A DNA stretch of 49,600 nucleotides from the NCBI GenBank assembly GCA_018668195.1, contig JABITU010000214.1, positions 1 to 49,600 on the forward strand. Direction: 5' to 3'. Of the stretch, positions 1 to 9,101 are shown piece by piece. The notes under the pieces were generated by a model. It made no database searches. It was not told the DNA's origin and was given only the letters and a program-made list of their open reading frames with translations. Position 1 is the first letter of the stretch. Every line of letters starts with the position of its first letter. This DNA is from Tateyamaria sp. (GTDB lineage Bacteria; Pseudomonadota; Alphaproteobacteria; Rhodobacterales; Rhodobacteraceae). Made by a program: the position numbers and the translations under genes.

Positions 1-600
1 CCGATTGATCCGGTGCGCTATATTGCTAATCGTTCATCGGGTGCGCAGGGGACTGAGCTGGCGCGCGCGCTGGCTGATCTGGGAGCAGAGGTAATCTTTG
101 TTACGGGCCCTGCGGATGTGCCGCCCCCGTCAGTTGTGCAGGTGGTGCCGGTGCAGACGGCGCGCGAGATGCGTGACGCAGTCTTGTCCGCTTTGCCGGT
201 TGATGCTGCTGTTTTCGCCGCAGCCGTGGCCGATTGGCGCGTGGCCAGCGCCAGTGACCGAAAACTAAAAAAATCCAAGGATGGTGTGCCAATGTTCGAG
301 TTTGCGGAAAACCCGGACATTCTGGCTGGTGTTGCGCAGATGGTCGAGGGCCGCCCCGATCTGGTGGTTGGCTTTGCTGCCGAAACCGATGATGTGATCA
401 CCCATGCCACGGCCAAGCGCATACGCAAGGGCTGCGACTGGATCGTTGCAAATGACGTATCACCCGGGACCGGGATCATGGGTGGAAGCGAGAATGCCGT
501 GACGCTGATCAGCGATGCAGGAGCGGAGACCTGGCCGCGCATGTCCAAGAGGGATGTGGCACGACAACTGGCGGAGCGGGTCGCGGCGGCTGTGGGTTAA
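1..600 (+). CDS. coaBC: CoaBC C-terminal part: phosphopantothenate-cysteine ligase (partial)
   Basis: The reading frame is already open at base 1, so the CoaC decarboxylase half lies outside the window. What remains is the CoaB domain, which joins cysteine to 4'-phosphopantothenate using CTP on the way to coenzyme A. It opens with the family hallmark [14 protein letters not shown] at the first codons. Further CoaB signatures follow in order: AAVADWR, a basic KLKKSKDG segment, NPDIL, VGFAAET and [12 protein letters not shown], the last being the lysine-containing CTP/acyl-phosphate loop. The frame ends at a TAA after AAAVG. Placement just ahead of dut is the common alphaproteobacterial order. 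The match across the whole visible domain makes the call secure; only the 5' boundary is unknown. Confidence 0.96.
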   Translation, partial: PIDPVRYIANRSSGAQGTELARALADLGAEVIFVTGPADVPPPSVVQVVPVQTAREMRDAVLSALPVDAAVFAAAVADWRVASASDRKLKKSKDGVPMFEFAENPDILAGVAQMVEGRPDLVVGFAAETDDVITHATAKRIRKGCDWIVANDVSPGTGIMGGSENAVTLISDAGAETWPRMSKRDVARQLAERVAAAVG

Positions 601-680
601 GCACATACTTTGGCATGCGGCGCGCCGATTGGCGCTGTTTGAATGTGAGTTTATTTTGCAAGATGAAGACAGGATCAATT

Positions 681-1130
681 GTGCTTGAGATGATGCGCGT
701 GGCAGGGGCGGATGTTACAATCCCACTGCCTTCTTATGAGACTTCTGGAGCGGCCGGTGCAGATGTGCGGGCCAGTTTTCCCGATCACGGAAATGTTGTT
801 CTTGCGCCTGGCGCGCGCATGCTGGTGCCGACCGGGTTGATCATGGCTGTGCCGCAGGGCTTTGAGGTTCAGATGCGTCCCCGCTCAGGCCTTGCCCTGA
901 AACATGGGCTGACGCTGGTCAATAGTCCCGGCACCATTGATAGCGATTACCGTGGCGAAGTTGGCGTGATCGTTTTGAACACTGGGATTGCGCCATTCGA
1001 GATTACACACGGCATGCGGATTGCACAGATTGTTCTGGCTCCGGTTGTGCAAGCTGACATTCGCGAAGTCATTGCTGTGGACGCAACGGCCCGGGGCTCA
1101 GGTGGATTCGGATCGACGGGACCTGACTGA
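681..1130 (+). CDS. dut: dUTP diphosphatase (dUTPase)
   Basis: Hydrolyses dUTP to dUMP and diphosphate, which keeps uracil out of DNA and feeds dTMP synthesis. All five trimeric-dUTPase motifs are visible in order: [16 protein letters not shown], the uracil-binding [15 protein letters not shown] loop, [12 protein letters not shown] and the glycine-rich tail [10 protein letters not shown]. The frame is open further upstream, with ATG at 663 and an earlier in-frame start at 615. I chose the GTG at 681 because an AGGA at 671-674 sits 6 nt before it and the resulting 149 residues match the usual dUTPase length of about 150. ATG 690 is another possibility. The stop codon overlaps the next gene's ATG by one base (TGATG), which implies translational coupling. 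Confidence 0.93.
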   Translation: MLEMMRVAGADVTIPLPSYETSGAAGADVRASFPDHGNVVLAPGARMLVPTGLIMAVPQGFEVQMRPRSGLALKHGLTLVNSPGTIDSDYRGEVGVIVLNTGIAPFEITHGMRIAQIVLAPVVQADIREVIAVDATARGSGGFGSTGPD

Positions 1131-2188
1131 TGGTTCTGGTCTTGGCTCTTGGGGCGATGTTGTGGGGGATGGGTGCACTGATGAAGGCGCCGCGTCGGGC
1201 GCGTTGGGTCATGATCGGTTTGCTCTATATTGCGGTTCTGGGTCTGCATGTGGGCTTGTCTGATGGGCACCCTCTGCGGATGGCAACCGGGGAAAGCGAG
1301 GCGTTTTGGTTGATCTTGGGCGGGTTTTTTGCTTTGGTTTTGGCCTATCGTGCCGTCTTGCGCCGCTTGCGTGGACGCGTAGCCAGTGAAGAGGCAGGAG
1401 CGACACTGCTGCAGGTGGGCCCGTTTTCGGACACCGAGTTAAACCGATACGCGCGGCACATCGCGCTGCGTGAGGTCGGTGGGGTGGGGCAAAAGGCGTT
1501 GAAGGACGCTCGGGTTCTGGTGGTTGGTGCTGGCGGTTTGGGTGCGCCTGTTCTTCAGTACCTGGCAGCTGCGGGTGTTGGGACCATTGGCGTGATCGAC
1601 GATGACCTCGTCGAAAACGCAAATCTGCAAAGGCAGGTCATTCACCGCGACGCCGATATTGGCGTGCCCAAGGTATTTTCCGCAAAGGCCGCGATCGAGG
1701 CTCAAAACCCCTTTATCACTGTTCGCCCGTATCATCGTCGTCTTACCAAAGACATCGCTTTCGAGCTATTGGCCGACTATGACCTTGTGCTGGACGGGAC
1801 GGACAATTTTGACACCCGTTATCTGGTTAACGCTGCAGCGGTGGCGCTGGGTGTTCCGCTGATTTCTGGGGCATTAACCCAGTGGGAAGGGCAGATCAGC
1901 GTCTTTGACCCTGCGCAGGGTGGCCCCTGCTACCAATGTGTATTTCCCCAAGCGCCTGCGCCCGCCCTTGCTCCTAATTGTGCCGAAGCCGGGGTGATTG
2001 GCCCCTTGCCGGGGGTGGTGGGTAGCATGATGGCCGTTGAGGCAATCAAGCTTCTTACAGGGGCTGGCACGCCGCTGCGAGGTGAAATGGTGATTTATGA
2101 CGCGCTTTACGGCGAAAGCCGCAAGATCCGTCTGGCCCGGCGCGAAGATTGTGTGACCTGTGGCCAGGCATCGGTGGCGGCGGGCTGA
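1130..2188 (+). CDS. Membrane-anchored HesA/MoeB/ThiF-family (E1-like) adenylyltransferase
   Basis: A 352-residue protein in two parts. The first 80 residues form about three hydrophobic segments (roughly 2-19, 26-42 and 57-77), so the protein is probably held in the inner membrane. From about residue 100 it is a canonical E1-like domain: GAGGLG nucleotide loop (133-138), DDDLVENANLQRQVIH, DGTDNFDTR, GALTQWEGQISVF, and two zinc CxxC pairs at C267/C270 and C341/C344. An NCAEAGV segment (C284) lies where ThiF and MoeB carry their conserved cysteine. Relatives adenylate the C-terminal glycine of small sulfur carriers (ThiS, MoaD) for thiamine or molybdopterin synthesis. No sulfur carrier gene is adjacent, so the partner is unknown. 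Coupled to dut by a 1-nt overlap. The membrane extension is not part of classical MoeB or ThiF. Confidence 0.88.
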   Translation: MVLVLALGAMLWGMGALMKAPRRARWVMIGLLYIAVLGLHVGLSDGHPLRMATGESEAFWLILGGFFALVLAYRAVLRRLRGRVASEEAGATLLQVGPFSDTELNRYARHIALREVGGVGQKALKDARVLVVGAGGLGAPVLQYLAAAGVGTIGVIDDDLVENANLQRQVIHRDADIGVPKVFSAKAAIEAQNPFITVRPYHRRLTKDIAFELLADYDLVLDGTDNFDTRYLVNAAAVALGVPLISGALTQWEGQISVFDPAQGGPCYQCVFPQAPAPALAPNCAEAGVIGPLPGVVGSMMAVEAIKLLTGAGTPLRGEMVIYDALYGESRKIRLARREDCVTCGQASVAAG

Positions 2189-2225
2189 AGTCTGCACTAC
2201 TTATGCCTTAAAGGAGACCCTTCAA

Positions 2226-4238
2226 ATGACCAATGTGCTCTTGCAGACTTGGAACACGCCGTTCCAGATTGCCCCCTTTGACGCGATTTCAGATAGTGAT
2301 TTTGCCCCTGCTTTGGACGTGGCACTGACCCGCTATCGGGCCGAGATCGACACCATTGCAACCGCATCAACGCCAGCGACATTTGCCAATACTATCGAGG
2401 CGTTAGAGGCAGCCGGGCAGGACCTCGACAAAGTGCTTGGCACGTTTTTCACGGTTGCAGGGGCCGACAGTAATCCCGCGCGTGAGGCGCTTCAGCGTGA
2501 CTTTTCACCTAAGTTAGCAGCACATTTTGCCGAGATTTCCAGCAACAAGGCCCTATATAAAAGGGTGGTGGAGGTGTGGAATGCTCGCATTGGGCTTGAT
2601 CTGAACGACGAACAGGCCCGTGTTCTGATGCTGACACATCGCGGATTTATCCGCTCTGGTGCTGCGCTTGAGGGTGTGGACGAGAACCGCATGAAGGTGA
2701 TCAAGGGGCGGCTGGCCGAGCTGGGCACGCAGTTTACCCAGAACCTTTTGGCCGACGAGCGCGATTGGTTCATGGCGCTTGGCGAAAAGGATTTGGCGGG
2801 TCTCCCGCCCTTTGTCATCGATGCTGCACAGGCTGCGGGTTCCGAAAAGGATGCAGGCGGTCCCGTGGTGACACTATCACGGTCTCTGATCGTTCCATTC
2901 ATGCAATTTTCGACACGGCGTGACCTGCGCGAAGTGGCTTATAAGGCATGGGCGGCGCGCGGGGCCAACGGCGGTAACACAGACAATCGTGCAATCGCGT
3001 CTGAAATCCTAGGGTTACGTCAAGAACGCGCAATACTGTTAGGTTATGATAGTTTTGCCGACTACAAGCTCGAGACCGAGATGGCCAAGTCGCCTGACGC
3101 GGTCCGCGATCTGTTAATGGCCGTTTGGGCCCCGGCCAAGGCACGGGCTGAGGCTGATGCTAAAGCACTCGAAGAGATGATGCGCGCCGATGGAGTGAAT
3201 GGCCCGCTTGAGCCGTGGGACTGGCGCTTTTACTCAGAACGTCGTTGCAAGATGTTACATGATCTCGACGAGGCAGAGCTGAAGCCATATTTCCAACTTG
3301 ACCGTATGATCGAGGCTGCGTTTGACTGTGCAACGCGTCTGTTTGGCCTTGCGTTCAAACAGCTGGATGTGCCGCTTTACCATGAAGATTGCCGGGCATG
3401 GGAGGTCACGCGCGACGGCCATCACATAGCTGTTTTCATCGGTGATTACTTTGCACGTGGCTCAAAACGATCAGGCGCTTGGTGTTCAGCGATGCGGGGT
3501 CAGGCAAAGTTCCCCGCCGTGCAAAGTCCCGTGGTCATCAACGTGTGCAACTTTGCCAAGGGTGATCCTGCGCTGCTGAGTTACGATGACGCGCGGACGC
3601 TGTTTCACGAGTTTGGCCATGCCCTTCATCAGATGTTGTCGGATGTGACGTATGAGAGCGTTTCAGGCACGTCGGTGGCGCGCGATTTTGTCGAACTGCC
3701 TAGTCAGCTTTATGAGCATTGGCTGGATGTGCCCGAAGTGCTGGGCAATTTTGCCACCCACGCCGAAACTGGCGCGCCGATGCCGAGCGACCTGCTGAAA
3801 AACGTGCTGGCGGCGGCGACCTATGACATGGGGTTCCAGACAGTGGAATATGTTGCCTCGGCCCTTGTGGATCTGGCCTTTCATCATGGTGCAGCCCCTG
3901 CTGACGCGATGGCGCGGCAGGCTGAGATCCTTGAAGAGCTCGGCATGCCTCGTGCTATCGGCATGCGCCACGCGACACCGCATTTCGCGCATGTCTTTGC
4001 GGGCGATGGCTACTCGTCGGGCTATTACAGCTACATGTGGTCTGAGGTGATGGACGCCGATGCTTTTGCCGCTTTTGAAGAGGCGGGAAGCGCGTTTGAT
4101 TCCGAAACGGCCCGCGCGCTTGAGACGCATATCCTGAGCACCGGTGGCAGCGTCGACGCGGCCGCGCTTTATACCGCATTCCGCGGACGGCTGCCGGGTG
4201 TCGAGGCGCTGTTGAAAGGGCGCGGGTTGGCGGCCTGA
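2226..4238 (+). CDS. dcp: M3-family zinc metallopeptidase (Dcp/oligopeptidase A type)
   Basis: A 670-residue zinc peptidase of the thimet oligopeptidase family, which cleaves short peptides in the cytoplasm or periplasm. The zinc site is plain: HEFGHALH with H461, E462 and H465, and the third ligand E490 in DFVELPSQ. The late substrate-binding segment GDGYSSGYYSYMWSEVMDADAF is typical of the family, and the length fits Dcp and OpdA (about 680). I see no signal peptide, so a cytoplasmic location is likely. ATG 2226 is preceded by AAGGAG. Upstream in-frame codons inside the end of the previous gene are less likely starts. Whether it acts as a carboxy-dipeptidase (Dcp) or an endo-oligopeptidase (PrlC/OpdA) cannot be settled by reading alone. 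Confidence 0.93.
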   Translation: MTNVLLQTWNTPFQIAPFDAISDSDFAPALDVALTRYRAEIDTIATASTPATFANTIEALEAAGQDLDKVLGTFFTVAGADSNPAREALQRDFSPKLAAHFAEISSNKALYKRVVEVWNARIGLDLNDEQARVLMLTHRGFIRSGAALEGVDENRMKVIKGRLAELGTQFTQNLLADERDWFMALGEKDLAGLPPFVIDAAQAAGSEKDAGGPVVTLSRSLIVPFMQFSTRRDLREVAYKAWAARGANGGNTDNRAIASEILGLRQERAILLGYDSFADYKLETEMAKSPDAVRDLLMAVWAPAKARAEADAKALEEMMRADGVNGPLEPWDWRFYSERRCKMLHDLDEAELKPYFQLDRMIEAAFDCATRLFGLAFKQLDVPLYHEDCRAWEVTRDGHHIAVFIGDYFARGSKRSGAWCSAMRGQAKFPAVQSPVVINVCNFAKGDPALLSYDDARTLFHEFGHALHQMLSDVTYESVSGTSVARDFVELPSQLYEHWLDVPEVLGNFATHAETGAPMPSDLLKNVLAAATYDMGFQTVEYVASALVDLAFHHGAAPADAMARQAEILEELGMPRAIGMRHATPHFAHVFAGDGYSSGYYSYMWSEVMDADAFAAFEEAGSAFDSETARALETHILSTGGSVDAAALYTAFRGRLPGVEALLKGRGLAA

Positions 4239-4515
4239 TGTGCGGATCGCATGCGTCACAACTGGTGCATAACCACCTTTCGTTCAGGCCGCAGGCCGGG
4301 CAGCGCCCGCCTCTCACCACCAAAGAGCACATTTGTGATTTAAAGGTGCCAAGTTTCAATCGTTTCTGATGAACCCTGAAAGAAACTTTGGTGTTTCAAT
4401 ATGCTCACCAAAGGTCGGACACTGCCCTTTGTCACGTTATGCAAAGGTCTTTCTACGCGTTTAATATCAGATGTCTGAGAAGCTCAAAACTGGGCCGACT
4501 TAGGGGCGACAGGCT
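4239..4515. other. Intergenic region between convergent genes
   Basis: No convincing gene. It separates two genes that converge on it. It contains an inverted repeat CTTTGGTG (4386-4393) / CACCAAAG (4406-4413) with a 12-nt loop but no following T-tract. It also holds an AGGTCGGACACTGCC / GCAAAGGTCT block that recurs near 43.9-44.0 kb. Confidence 0.5.
4411..4451. repeat. Dispersed intergenic repeat, copy A
   Basis: AGGTCGGACACTGCC at 4412-4426 recurs with one mismatch at 43880-43894 (AGGTCGGACAGTGCC). GCAAAGGTCT at 4441-4450 recurs at 44030-44039, and its reverse complement (GACCTTTG) lies at 43847-43854. Both locations are non-coding. The shared blocks are short and their order differs, so this may be a degraded intergenic repeat family or partly chance. 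Confidence 0.35.
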
Positions 4516-5448
4516 CTAATAGCCCGCTGTCTTGTCCACCAGATGCAAGAACGGCGCGCCCGTCTCGCCGCGCCGGATGTTTTCGGCCACGCTCAGCGCT
4601 GAATAGGCGGGGCGGGTCTCGGATGCGATGTGCGGTGTCACTGTGACGTTGGGCGCGGTCCAATAGCGGTGGTCTGCGGGCAGCGGCTCTGTCCGGAATA
4701 CATCCAGCGTGGCATGGCCAATCTGGCCTGTGCTTAGCGCTTCCAGCAGCGCATCGTCGTCTATCAGCGGGCCACGGCCCGGATTCAGGATGCGCGCGCC
4801 ATGGGGCATTAGGGCGAGCGTTTCGGCGTTCAGCGTATTTTCGGTCGCATCTGTCTTGGGCAGCAGTAAAACGCAGTAGTCTGCGCATTGCAGGGCTGCA
4901 CGCAGCCCGTCAGCCCCGCTTAGGCATGTGACGCCGTCGAGAGATCTGGCAGAGCGGCTCCACCCCGTGACATTGAACCCAAGCCTTGCTAATGCCTTGG
5001 CACAGGCAGCGCCCAATTCGCCCAAGCCCAGCACCGTCACCCGCCTGTCAAAGGCCAGCGGTGGCGGGACGGGATCCCACGTGCCGGGGGCTGCATCGAT
5101 ATGCGCGTCGATGCCCAGATGCAGGCGCAGGATGTGCCCGGTGACCCATTCGAGCATGCCTTGGGTCAGGGCTGGATCAACCATGCGGCACAAAGGAATG
5201 TTCAGGGTGTCATTACCCACGATTGCCTCGACACCTGCCCAAAGGTTCAGCACCGCCTTGGCGCGAGTGTAGGGGGTAAAATCCTGCAGGGCAGAATTGG
5301 GGGCATAGACTATGTAATCGACTGTTTCGGGGGGCAAATCTGTGGCGATATTGGCTGTGATCCCAGTAGACGCGATGGCGTCTTGCAGCGGACGTTGGTA
5401 TGCTGGCCATTCGGATTTGGGGGCGGCAAACAGGACGTTCACGCTCAT
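4516..5448 (-). CDS. ghrA: GhrA-type 2-hydroxyacid dehydrogenase (glyoxylate/hydroxypyruvate reductase A)
   Basis: A 310-residue NAD(P)-dependent D-2-hydroxyacid dehydrogenase. The N-terminal substrate domain carries NLWAGVEAI. The Rossmann core has VTVLGLGELG, then NPGRGPLIDDDALLEAL, and the catalytic Glu and His regions appear as LDVFRTEPLPADHRYW and VTPHIAS. This layout, with tryptophan next to the substrate loop and a short form near 310 residues, is that of GhrA, which reduces glyoxylate and hydroxypyruvate. Its ATG overlaps the stop of the upstream VOC gene by 4 nt (ATGA at 5445-5448), so the two are co-translated. The exact substrate is inferred from family resemblance only. Confidence 0.9.
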   Translation of the reverse strand: MSVNVLFAAPKSEWPAYQRPLQDAIASTGITANIATDLPPETVDYIVYAPNSALQDFTPYTRAKAVLNLWAGVEAIVGNDTLNIPLCRMVDPALTQGMLEWVTGHILRLHLGIDAHIDAAPGTWDPVPPPLAFDRRVTVLGLGELGAACAKALARLGFNVTGWSRSARSLDGVTCLSGADGLRAALQCADYCVLLLPKTDATENTLNAETLALMPHGARILNPGRGPLIDDDALLEALSTGQIGHATLDVFRTEPLPADHRYWTAPNVTVTPHIASETRPAYSALSVAENIRRGETGAPFLHLVDKTAGY

Positions 5449-5855
5449 GTTGCAAAAGCCCCATCCAAGCGGGCCATACCCTTAATCTCGATCGGGTTGC
5501 CGGATGGGTCGGAAAAGAACATTGTCGATTGTTCGCCGGGTTGCCCTTCGAACCGGATTTGTGGGGCAAGGATGAATGCGGTGCCGTGTTTCGCCAGTCG
5601 ATCGGCCAAAGCGCGCCACTCTGCCATTGGCAGGACGGCACCGAAATGTGGCATCGGCACCTTATGTACTCCGACCTTGCCAGTTGGCGCGCTGGCAAAG
5701 GGCTGGCCCAGATGACACGACAACTGGTGCCCGAAAAAGTCAAAGTCGACCCATGTTTCGGAGCTGCGTCCCTCGGGACAACCCAGAAGCGTGCCATAAA
5801 ACGCGCGGGTACTGTCGAGGTCGTCGACATTAAAAGCGAGGTGAAAGATGGACAT
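5445..5855 (-). CDS. VOC-family (glyoxalase/bleomycin-resistance-like) protein
   Basis: A 136-residue vicinal-oxygen-chelate fold protein. It shows the paired beta-alpha-beta-beta-beta layout: IFHLAFNVDDLDSTRAFYG at the start with the first metal-type histidine, CHLGQP mid-way, and SDPSGNPIEIKGM near the end with the terminal glutamate ligand. Members include glyoxalase I, dioxygenases and resistance proteins, so the substrate cannot be named. I took the ATG at 5855 because the VOC fold starts there; a GGAG lies about 10 nt upstream. The frame stays open to 5918. First gene of a two-gene unit with the GhrA-type dehydrogenase, which may point to small 2-oxo or hydroxy acid chemistry. Confidence 0.88.
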   Translation of the reverse strand: MSIFHLAFNVDDLDSTRAFYGTLLGCPEGRSSETWVDFDFFGHQLSCHLGQPFASAPTGKVGVHKVPMPHFGAVLPMAEWRALADRLAKHGTAFILAPQIRFEGQPGEQSTMFFSDPSGNPIEIKGMARLDGAFAT

Positions 5856-5910
5856 GGGTGCATGCTCCGTATTGCGATGCGCTTGGTTTATAGCGTTTGA
5901 TGAACTGCCT

Positions 5911-5967
5911 AAAAACAATTCTCACCTAACGCGTTGAAATCTTTGATTTCAGGCAGCGTTAGGTGAG
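5911..5967 (-). terminator. Intrinsic terminator of the mre-mrdA-rodA operon
   Basis: A perfect 12-bp outer stem, CTCACCTAACGC (5921-5932) with GCGTTAGGTGAG (5956-5967), encloses a second 6-bp stem GAAATC/GATTTC (5936-5941 and 5945-5950). Read on the minus strand, the hairpin is followed at once by AATTGTTTTT (5911-5920), the expected U-tract. It lies 54 bp beyond the rodA stop and insulates the VOC-ghrA pair from the cell-shape operon. Confidence 0.88.
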
Positions 5968-6021
5968 TCAAGTTTCTTGCATTCTGCTTTAGCGCGCTGC
6001 ATGCACAAATGGAAACCTGTT

Positions 6022-7161
6022 TTAGCGGGGCCGATGGACATGTGCGCTTTGCGCCAGTCCAAAAGACAGCAACAGAACCAGCATCGCCGAGCCTCCATAG
6101 CTGACCATTGGCAGCGGTACGCCCACGACAGGGGCCAGCCCCATAACCATCGACATGTTCACGGCAAAGAACAAAAAGAAGTTCAAAGCGATGCCAAGAA
6201 TTAACAAAGACGAAAACCTGTCTTTGTTGGCAATTGCCGACGCAATGCAGAAGAGAATGATGAGCGTATAGAGCATCAATAACGAAAACGCGCCGACAAA
6301 ACCAAACTCTTCGGCGAGCGTTGTAAAGATAAAATCAGTGTGTTTTTCAGGCAGGAAGTTCAACCGCGATTGCGTGCCCTGCATAAAGCCGCGCCCCGTC
6401 CAGCCCCCTGATCCCAGTGCGATCTTGGACTGCGTGATGTGGTAGCCAGCGCCAAGTGGATCAGAGGACGGATCAAGAAACGTATCGATCCGCTTGTACT
6501 GATAATCTTTGAGCATTTGCCAACTTGTGCCGCGCGATTGAAACACTGAAACGATCAGGCCGACGCCAGAGGCAAGGACCGCCGCGAAATAGGCCCAGTG
6601 CACACCTGCTAAAAACATCAGTCCACCACCCGCCGCCAGTAAAAGGATCGCGGTGCCCAAGTCCGGTTGCCGAAGTACCAGTGCAACTGGGATTGCGATC
6701 ATTGCAAGTGGTATCAGAACGAACAAAGGATGCGATTTACGGGCTGGCGGGATCCAGTCATAGTAGGCAGCCAACATCAGTACCAAGGCGACTTTCATCA
6801 ATTCGGATGGTTGCAACCGCATAAAGCCTAGGTCAATCCAGCGTTGCGCGCCCATGCCGACAGAGCCAAAAAATTCCACTGCTATCAGCAGGATTAGCGA
6901 AGCTGTATAGGTCAAGCCTGCCATACTGCGCCAAAACCAGATCGGTATCATGGCGATGATCAGCATCAACACGAACCCAAGGGCAAAACGTTTCATCTGT
7001 GGTTCTGCCCAGGGGCTAAAGGACCCGCCCGCCACTGAATAGAGCATCAAAAAGCCGATACCCGCCACGGCAGTCAACAGCAGGGCTATCGGCCAGTTCA
7101 GGTAGAGCAGTTTGCGCGGGCCGGTTGGAACATGTTTGACCGTGTATTCAAGATAACTCAT
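6022..7161 (-). CDS. rodA: RodA, SEDS-family peptidoglycan glycosyltransferase
   Basis: A 379-residue polytopic inner-membrane protein with about ten hydrophobic helices. It polymerises lipid II into glycan strands during elongation, paired with PBP2. SEDS signatures are present: GAQRWIDLGFMRLQPSELMK, LRQPDLGTA, the long extracellular loop KRIDTFLDPSSDPLGAGYHITQ, GSGGWTGRGF, LPEKHTDFIFTTLAEEFGF with the catalytic-region aspartate, and MVSYGGSAM near the C-terminus. Its start overlaps the mrdA stop by 4 nt (7158-7161), so the two enzymes that work as a complex are made together. Last gene of the mre block; the terminator at 5911-5967 follows. Confidence 0.97.
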   Translation of the reverse strand: MSYLEYTVKHVPTGPRKLLYLNWPIALLLTAVAGIGFLMLYSVAGGSFSPWAEPQMKRFALGFVLMLIIAMIPIWFWRSMAGLTYTASLILLIAVEFFGSVGMGAQRWIDLGFMRLQPSELMKVALVLMLAAYYDWIPPARKSHPLFVLIPLAMIAIPVALVLRQPDLGTAILLLAAGGGLMFLAGVHWAYFAAVLASGVGLIVSVFQSRGTSWQMLKDYQYKRIDTFLDPSSDPLGAGYHITQSKIALGSGGWTGRGFMQGTQSRLNFLPEKHTDFIFTTLAEEFGFVGAFSLLMLYTLIILFCIASAIANKDRFSSLLILGIALNFFLFFAVNMSMVMGLAPVVGVPLPMVSYGGSAMLVLLLSFGLAQSAHVHRPR

Positions 7162-9101
7162 GCCTGATCCTTGCCCGACACATTGGCGATGGGCTGCACA
7201 CTGCGCAGTTTGCGCTGTTGCTTAATGATTTTGGCGCGGTCCTTGGTCGGGTAGGCTTCGACTGGGGGTTCACCCCCAAAAAGGGCCTGAAGTGTAATAT
7301 CACGTGCGATTGGGGCCGCGACGCTGGACCCGCCGCCGCCGTGTTCCACGACAACCGCAACGGCGTATTTAGGATTGTCATAGGGCGCAAAGTTTACAAA
7401 CAACGCGTGGTCGCGGCGTTCCCACGGTAGATCTTCGTTTTTGGTGACGCCTGCCGCACGCTCGGCGGTTGTGATGTTGCGCACCTGGCTTGTGCCGGTC
7501 TTTCCCGCCATGCGCATTGCATCGTCGATAATACGGCTGCCATAGGCTGTACCGCGCCGGTCGTTGACCACATCGAACATGGCGCTGCGGATTATGCGCA
7601 GGTTGTTTTCGTTCATCCCAAGGCTGGGACCTGCGCCCGTGGGCTGTTCGATGCCGTCGACGTTCTTGATTAGTCGTGGTCGCACAGCATTGCCCGAGGC
7701 TAGTCTTGCCGCCATCACGCACAATTGCAGTGGCGAAGCCAGCATATAGCCTTGGCCGATGGACGCGTTGACCGTATCGCCAATGACCCAATCTGTGCCG
7801 TGCGTTCGATTTTTCCAATTTTTGTTCGGCGTCAAACCCTTGACCACAGCCGACATGGGCACGTCATGCCGTATTCCAAGGCCAAAGCGATTGGCCATGG
7901 CTGTAATTTTTTCGATGCCAACCTTGAGTGCCAGATCGTAAAAGTAGACATCGCAAGATTGTTTAAGTGAATCTTGGAGGTTTACGTAGCCGTGCCCTGC
8001 CCGTTTCCAACAGTGGAACTTGCGCCCTGATACTTCTAGATGACCGGGGCAGTAGGTGGTTTCTTCGGGTTCGATCAACCCGTCTTCGAGCGCAGCCATG
8101 GCGACAATCATCTTGAACGTCGAGCCGGGCGGGTAGGACCCCTGAACTGATTTGGAGGCGAGTGGGCGACGACTATTTTCGGTCAGGGCGGCGTAATCAT
8201 CATTTGAAATTCCCCGCACGAACAGATTGGGATCAAAGGTGGGGGCTGATGCAATTGCCACCAGGTCGCCGCTCTTCACATCCATCACGATCGCGCTGGC
8301 GCTTTCGTTGCCAAGCCGCGCCTGAACATAGCTTTGCAGATCAGCATCCACGGTCAATTGCAGATCAGAGCCGGGCGTGCCTTCGCGCCGGTCAAGCTCG
8401 CGCATGACACGACCCGTTGCATTGACCTCGACCCGCTTGGCGCCGCCTTTGCCTCTTAGGGGGCCCTCGGCTTTGGCTTCGACTCCGACCTTGCCAATCT
8501 GAAACCGGGGGATCCGCAGCAATTGGTCCGGATCGTCGATCCGAGCAAGATCATAATCGCTGACTGGACCAACATATCCAAGCACATGCGCAAAGTCAGA
8601 GCCGCGCGGATACACCCGGCTGAGCCCGACTTCTGGCGTGACACCGGGCAACGCAGGCGCATTCACAGAAACTCGACTAAGATCTTCCCAGTCAACTTTA
8701 TCGGCAACAGTAACAGGAAGAAACGGGGCGGAGCGCTGCATTTCAGTAAGCGCACGTGCGACTTCTTCAGGGACAAGCGGGATGATTGCCCTGAGCCGCT
8801 TCAATACTGCGTCCACGTCGCCTGCATCTTCGCGGACGATCACGATCCGATAACTTGGTACGTTGCGTGCGAGGGCAATCCCGTTTCGGTCGAACACTTC
8901 ACCCCGGGCCGGTGGGATAAGCCGAATGTTAATCCGATTTTCCTCCGCCAAAAGGCGAAACTGGTCGGCCTGGTCTAGTTGAAGAAACTGCATGCGCGTG
9001 CCGAGTGCGCCAACAAAGACAAGCTGCAGCGCCCCCAAAACTGCTGTGCGGCGGGTGATCAGGCGCTGACTTGCCGCGCCATCTGCATTCGGGCGCTTCA
9101 T
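7158..9101 (-). CDS. mrdA: Penicillin-binding protein 2 (peptidoglycan D,D-transpeptidase)
   Basis: A 647-residue class B PBP that cross-links glycan made by RodA in the elongasome. One N-terminal membrane helix (about residues 15-37) is followed by the pedestal domain. The transpeptidase motifs come in order: PPGSTFK (catalytic serine, SxxK), SCD in LKQSCDVYFYDL (SxN/D motif) and AGKTGTSQV (KTG). Length is typical for PBP2. It sits between mreD and rodA with 4-nt overlaps on both sides. A Gly-rich stretch VVEHGGGGSS near the C-terminus is also normal for the family. Confidence 0.97.
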   Translation of the reverse strand: MKRPNADGAASQRLITRRTAVLGALQLVFVGALGTRMQFLQLDQADQFRLLAEENRINIRLIPPARGEVFDRNGIALARNVPSYRIVIVREDAGDVDAVLKRLRAIIPLVPEEVARALTEMQRSAPFLPVTVADKVDWEDLSRVSVNAPALPGVTPEVGLSRVYPRGSDFAHVLGYVGPVSDYDLARIDDPDQLLRIPRFQIGKVGVEAKAEGPLRGKGGAKRVEVNATGRVMRELDRREGTPGSDLQLTVDADLQSYVQARLGNESASAIVMDVKSGDLVAIASAPTFDPNLFVRGISNDDYAALTENSRRPLASKSVQGSYPPGSTFKMIVAMAALEDGLIEPEETTYCPGHLEVSGRKFHCWKRAGHGYVNLQDSLKQSCDVYFYDLALKVGIEKITAMANRFGLGIRHDVPMSAVVKGLTPNKNWKNRTHGTDWVIGDTVNASIGQGYMLASPLQLCVMAARLASGNAVRPRLIKNVDGIEQPTGAGPSLGMNENNLRIIRSAMFDVVNDRRGTAYGSRIIDDAMRMAGKTGTSQVRNITTAERAAGVTKNEDLPWERRDHALFVNFAPYDNPKYAVAVVVEHGGGGSSVAAPIARDITLQALFGGEPPVEAYPTKDRAKIIKQQRKLRSVQPIANVSGKDQA

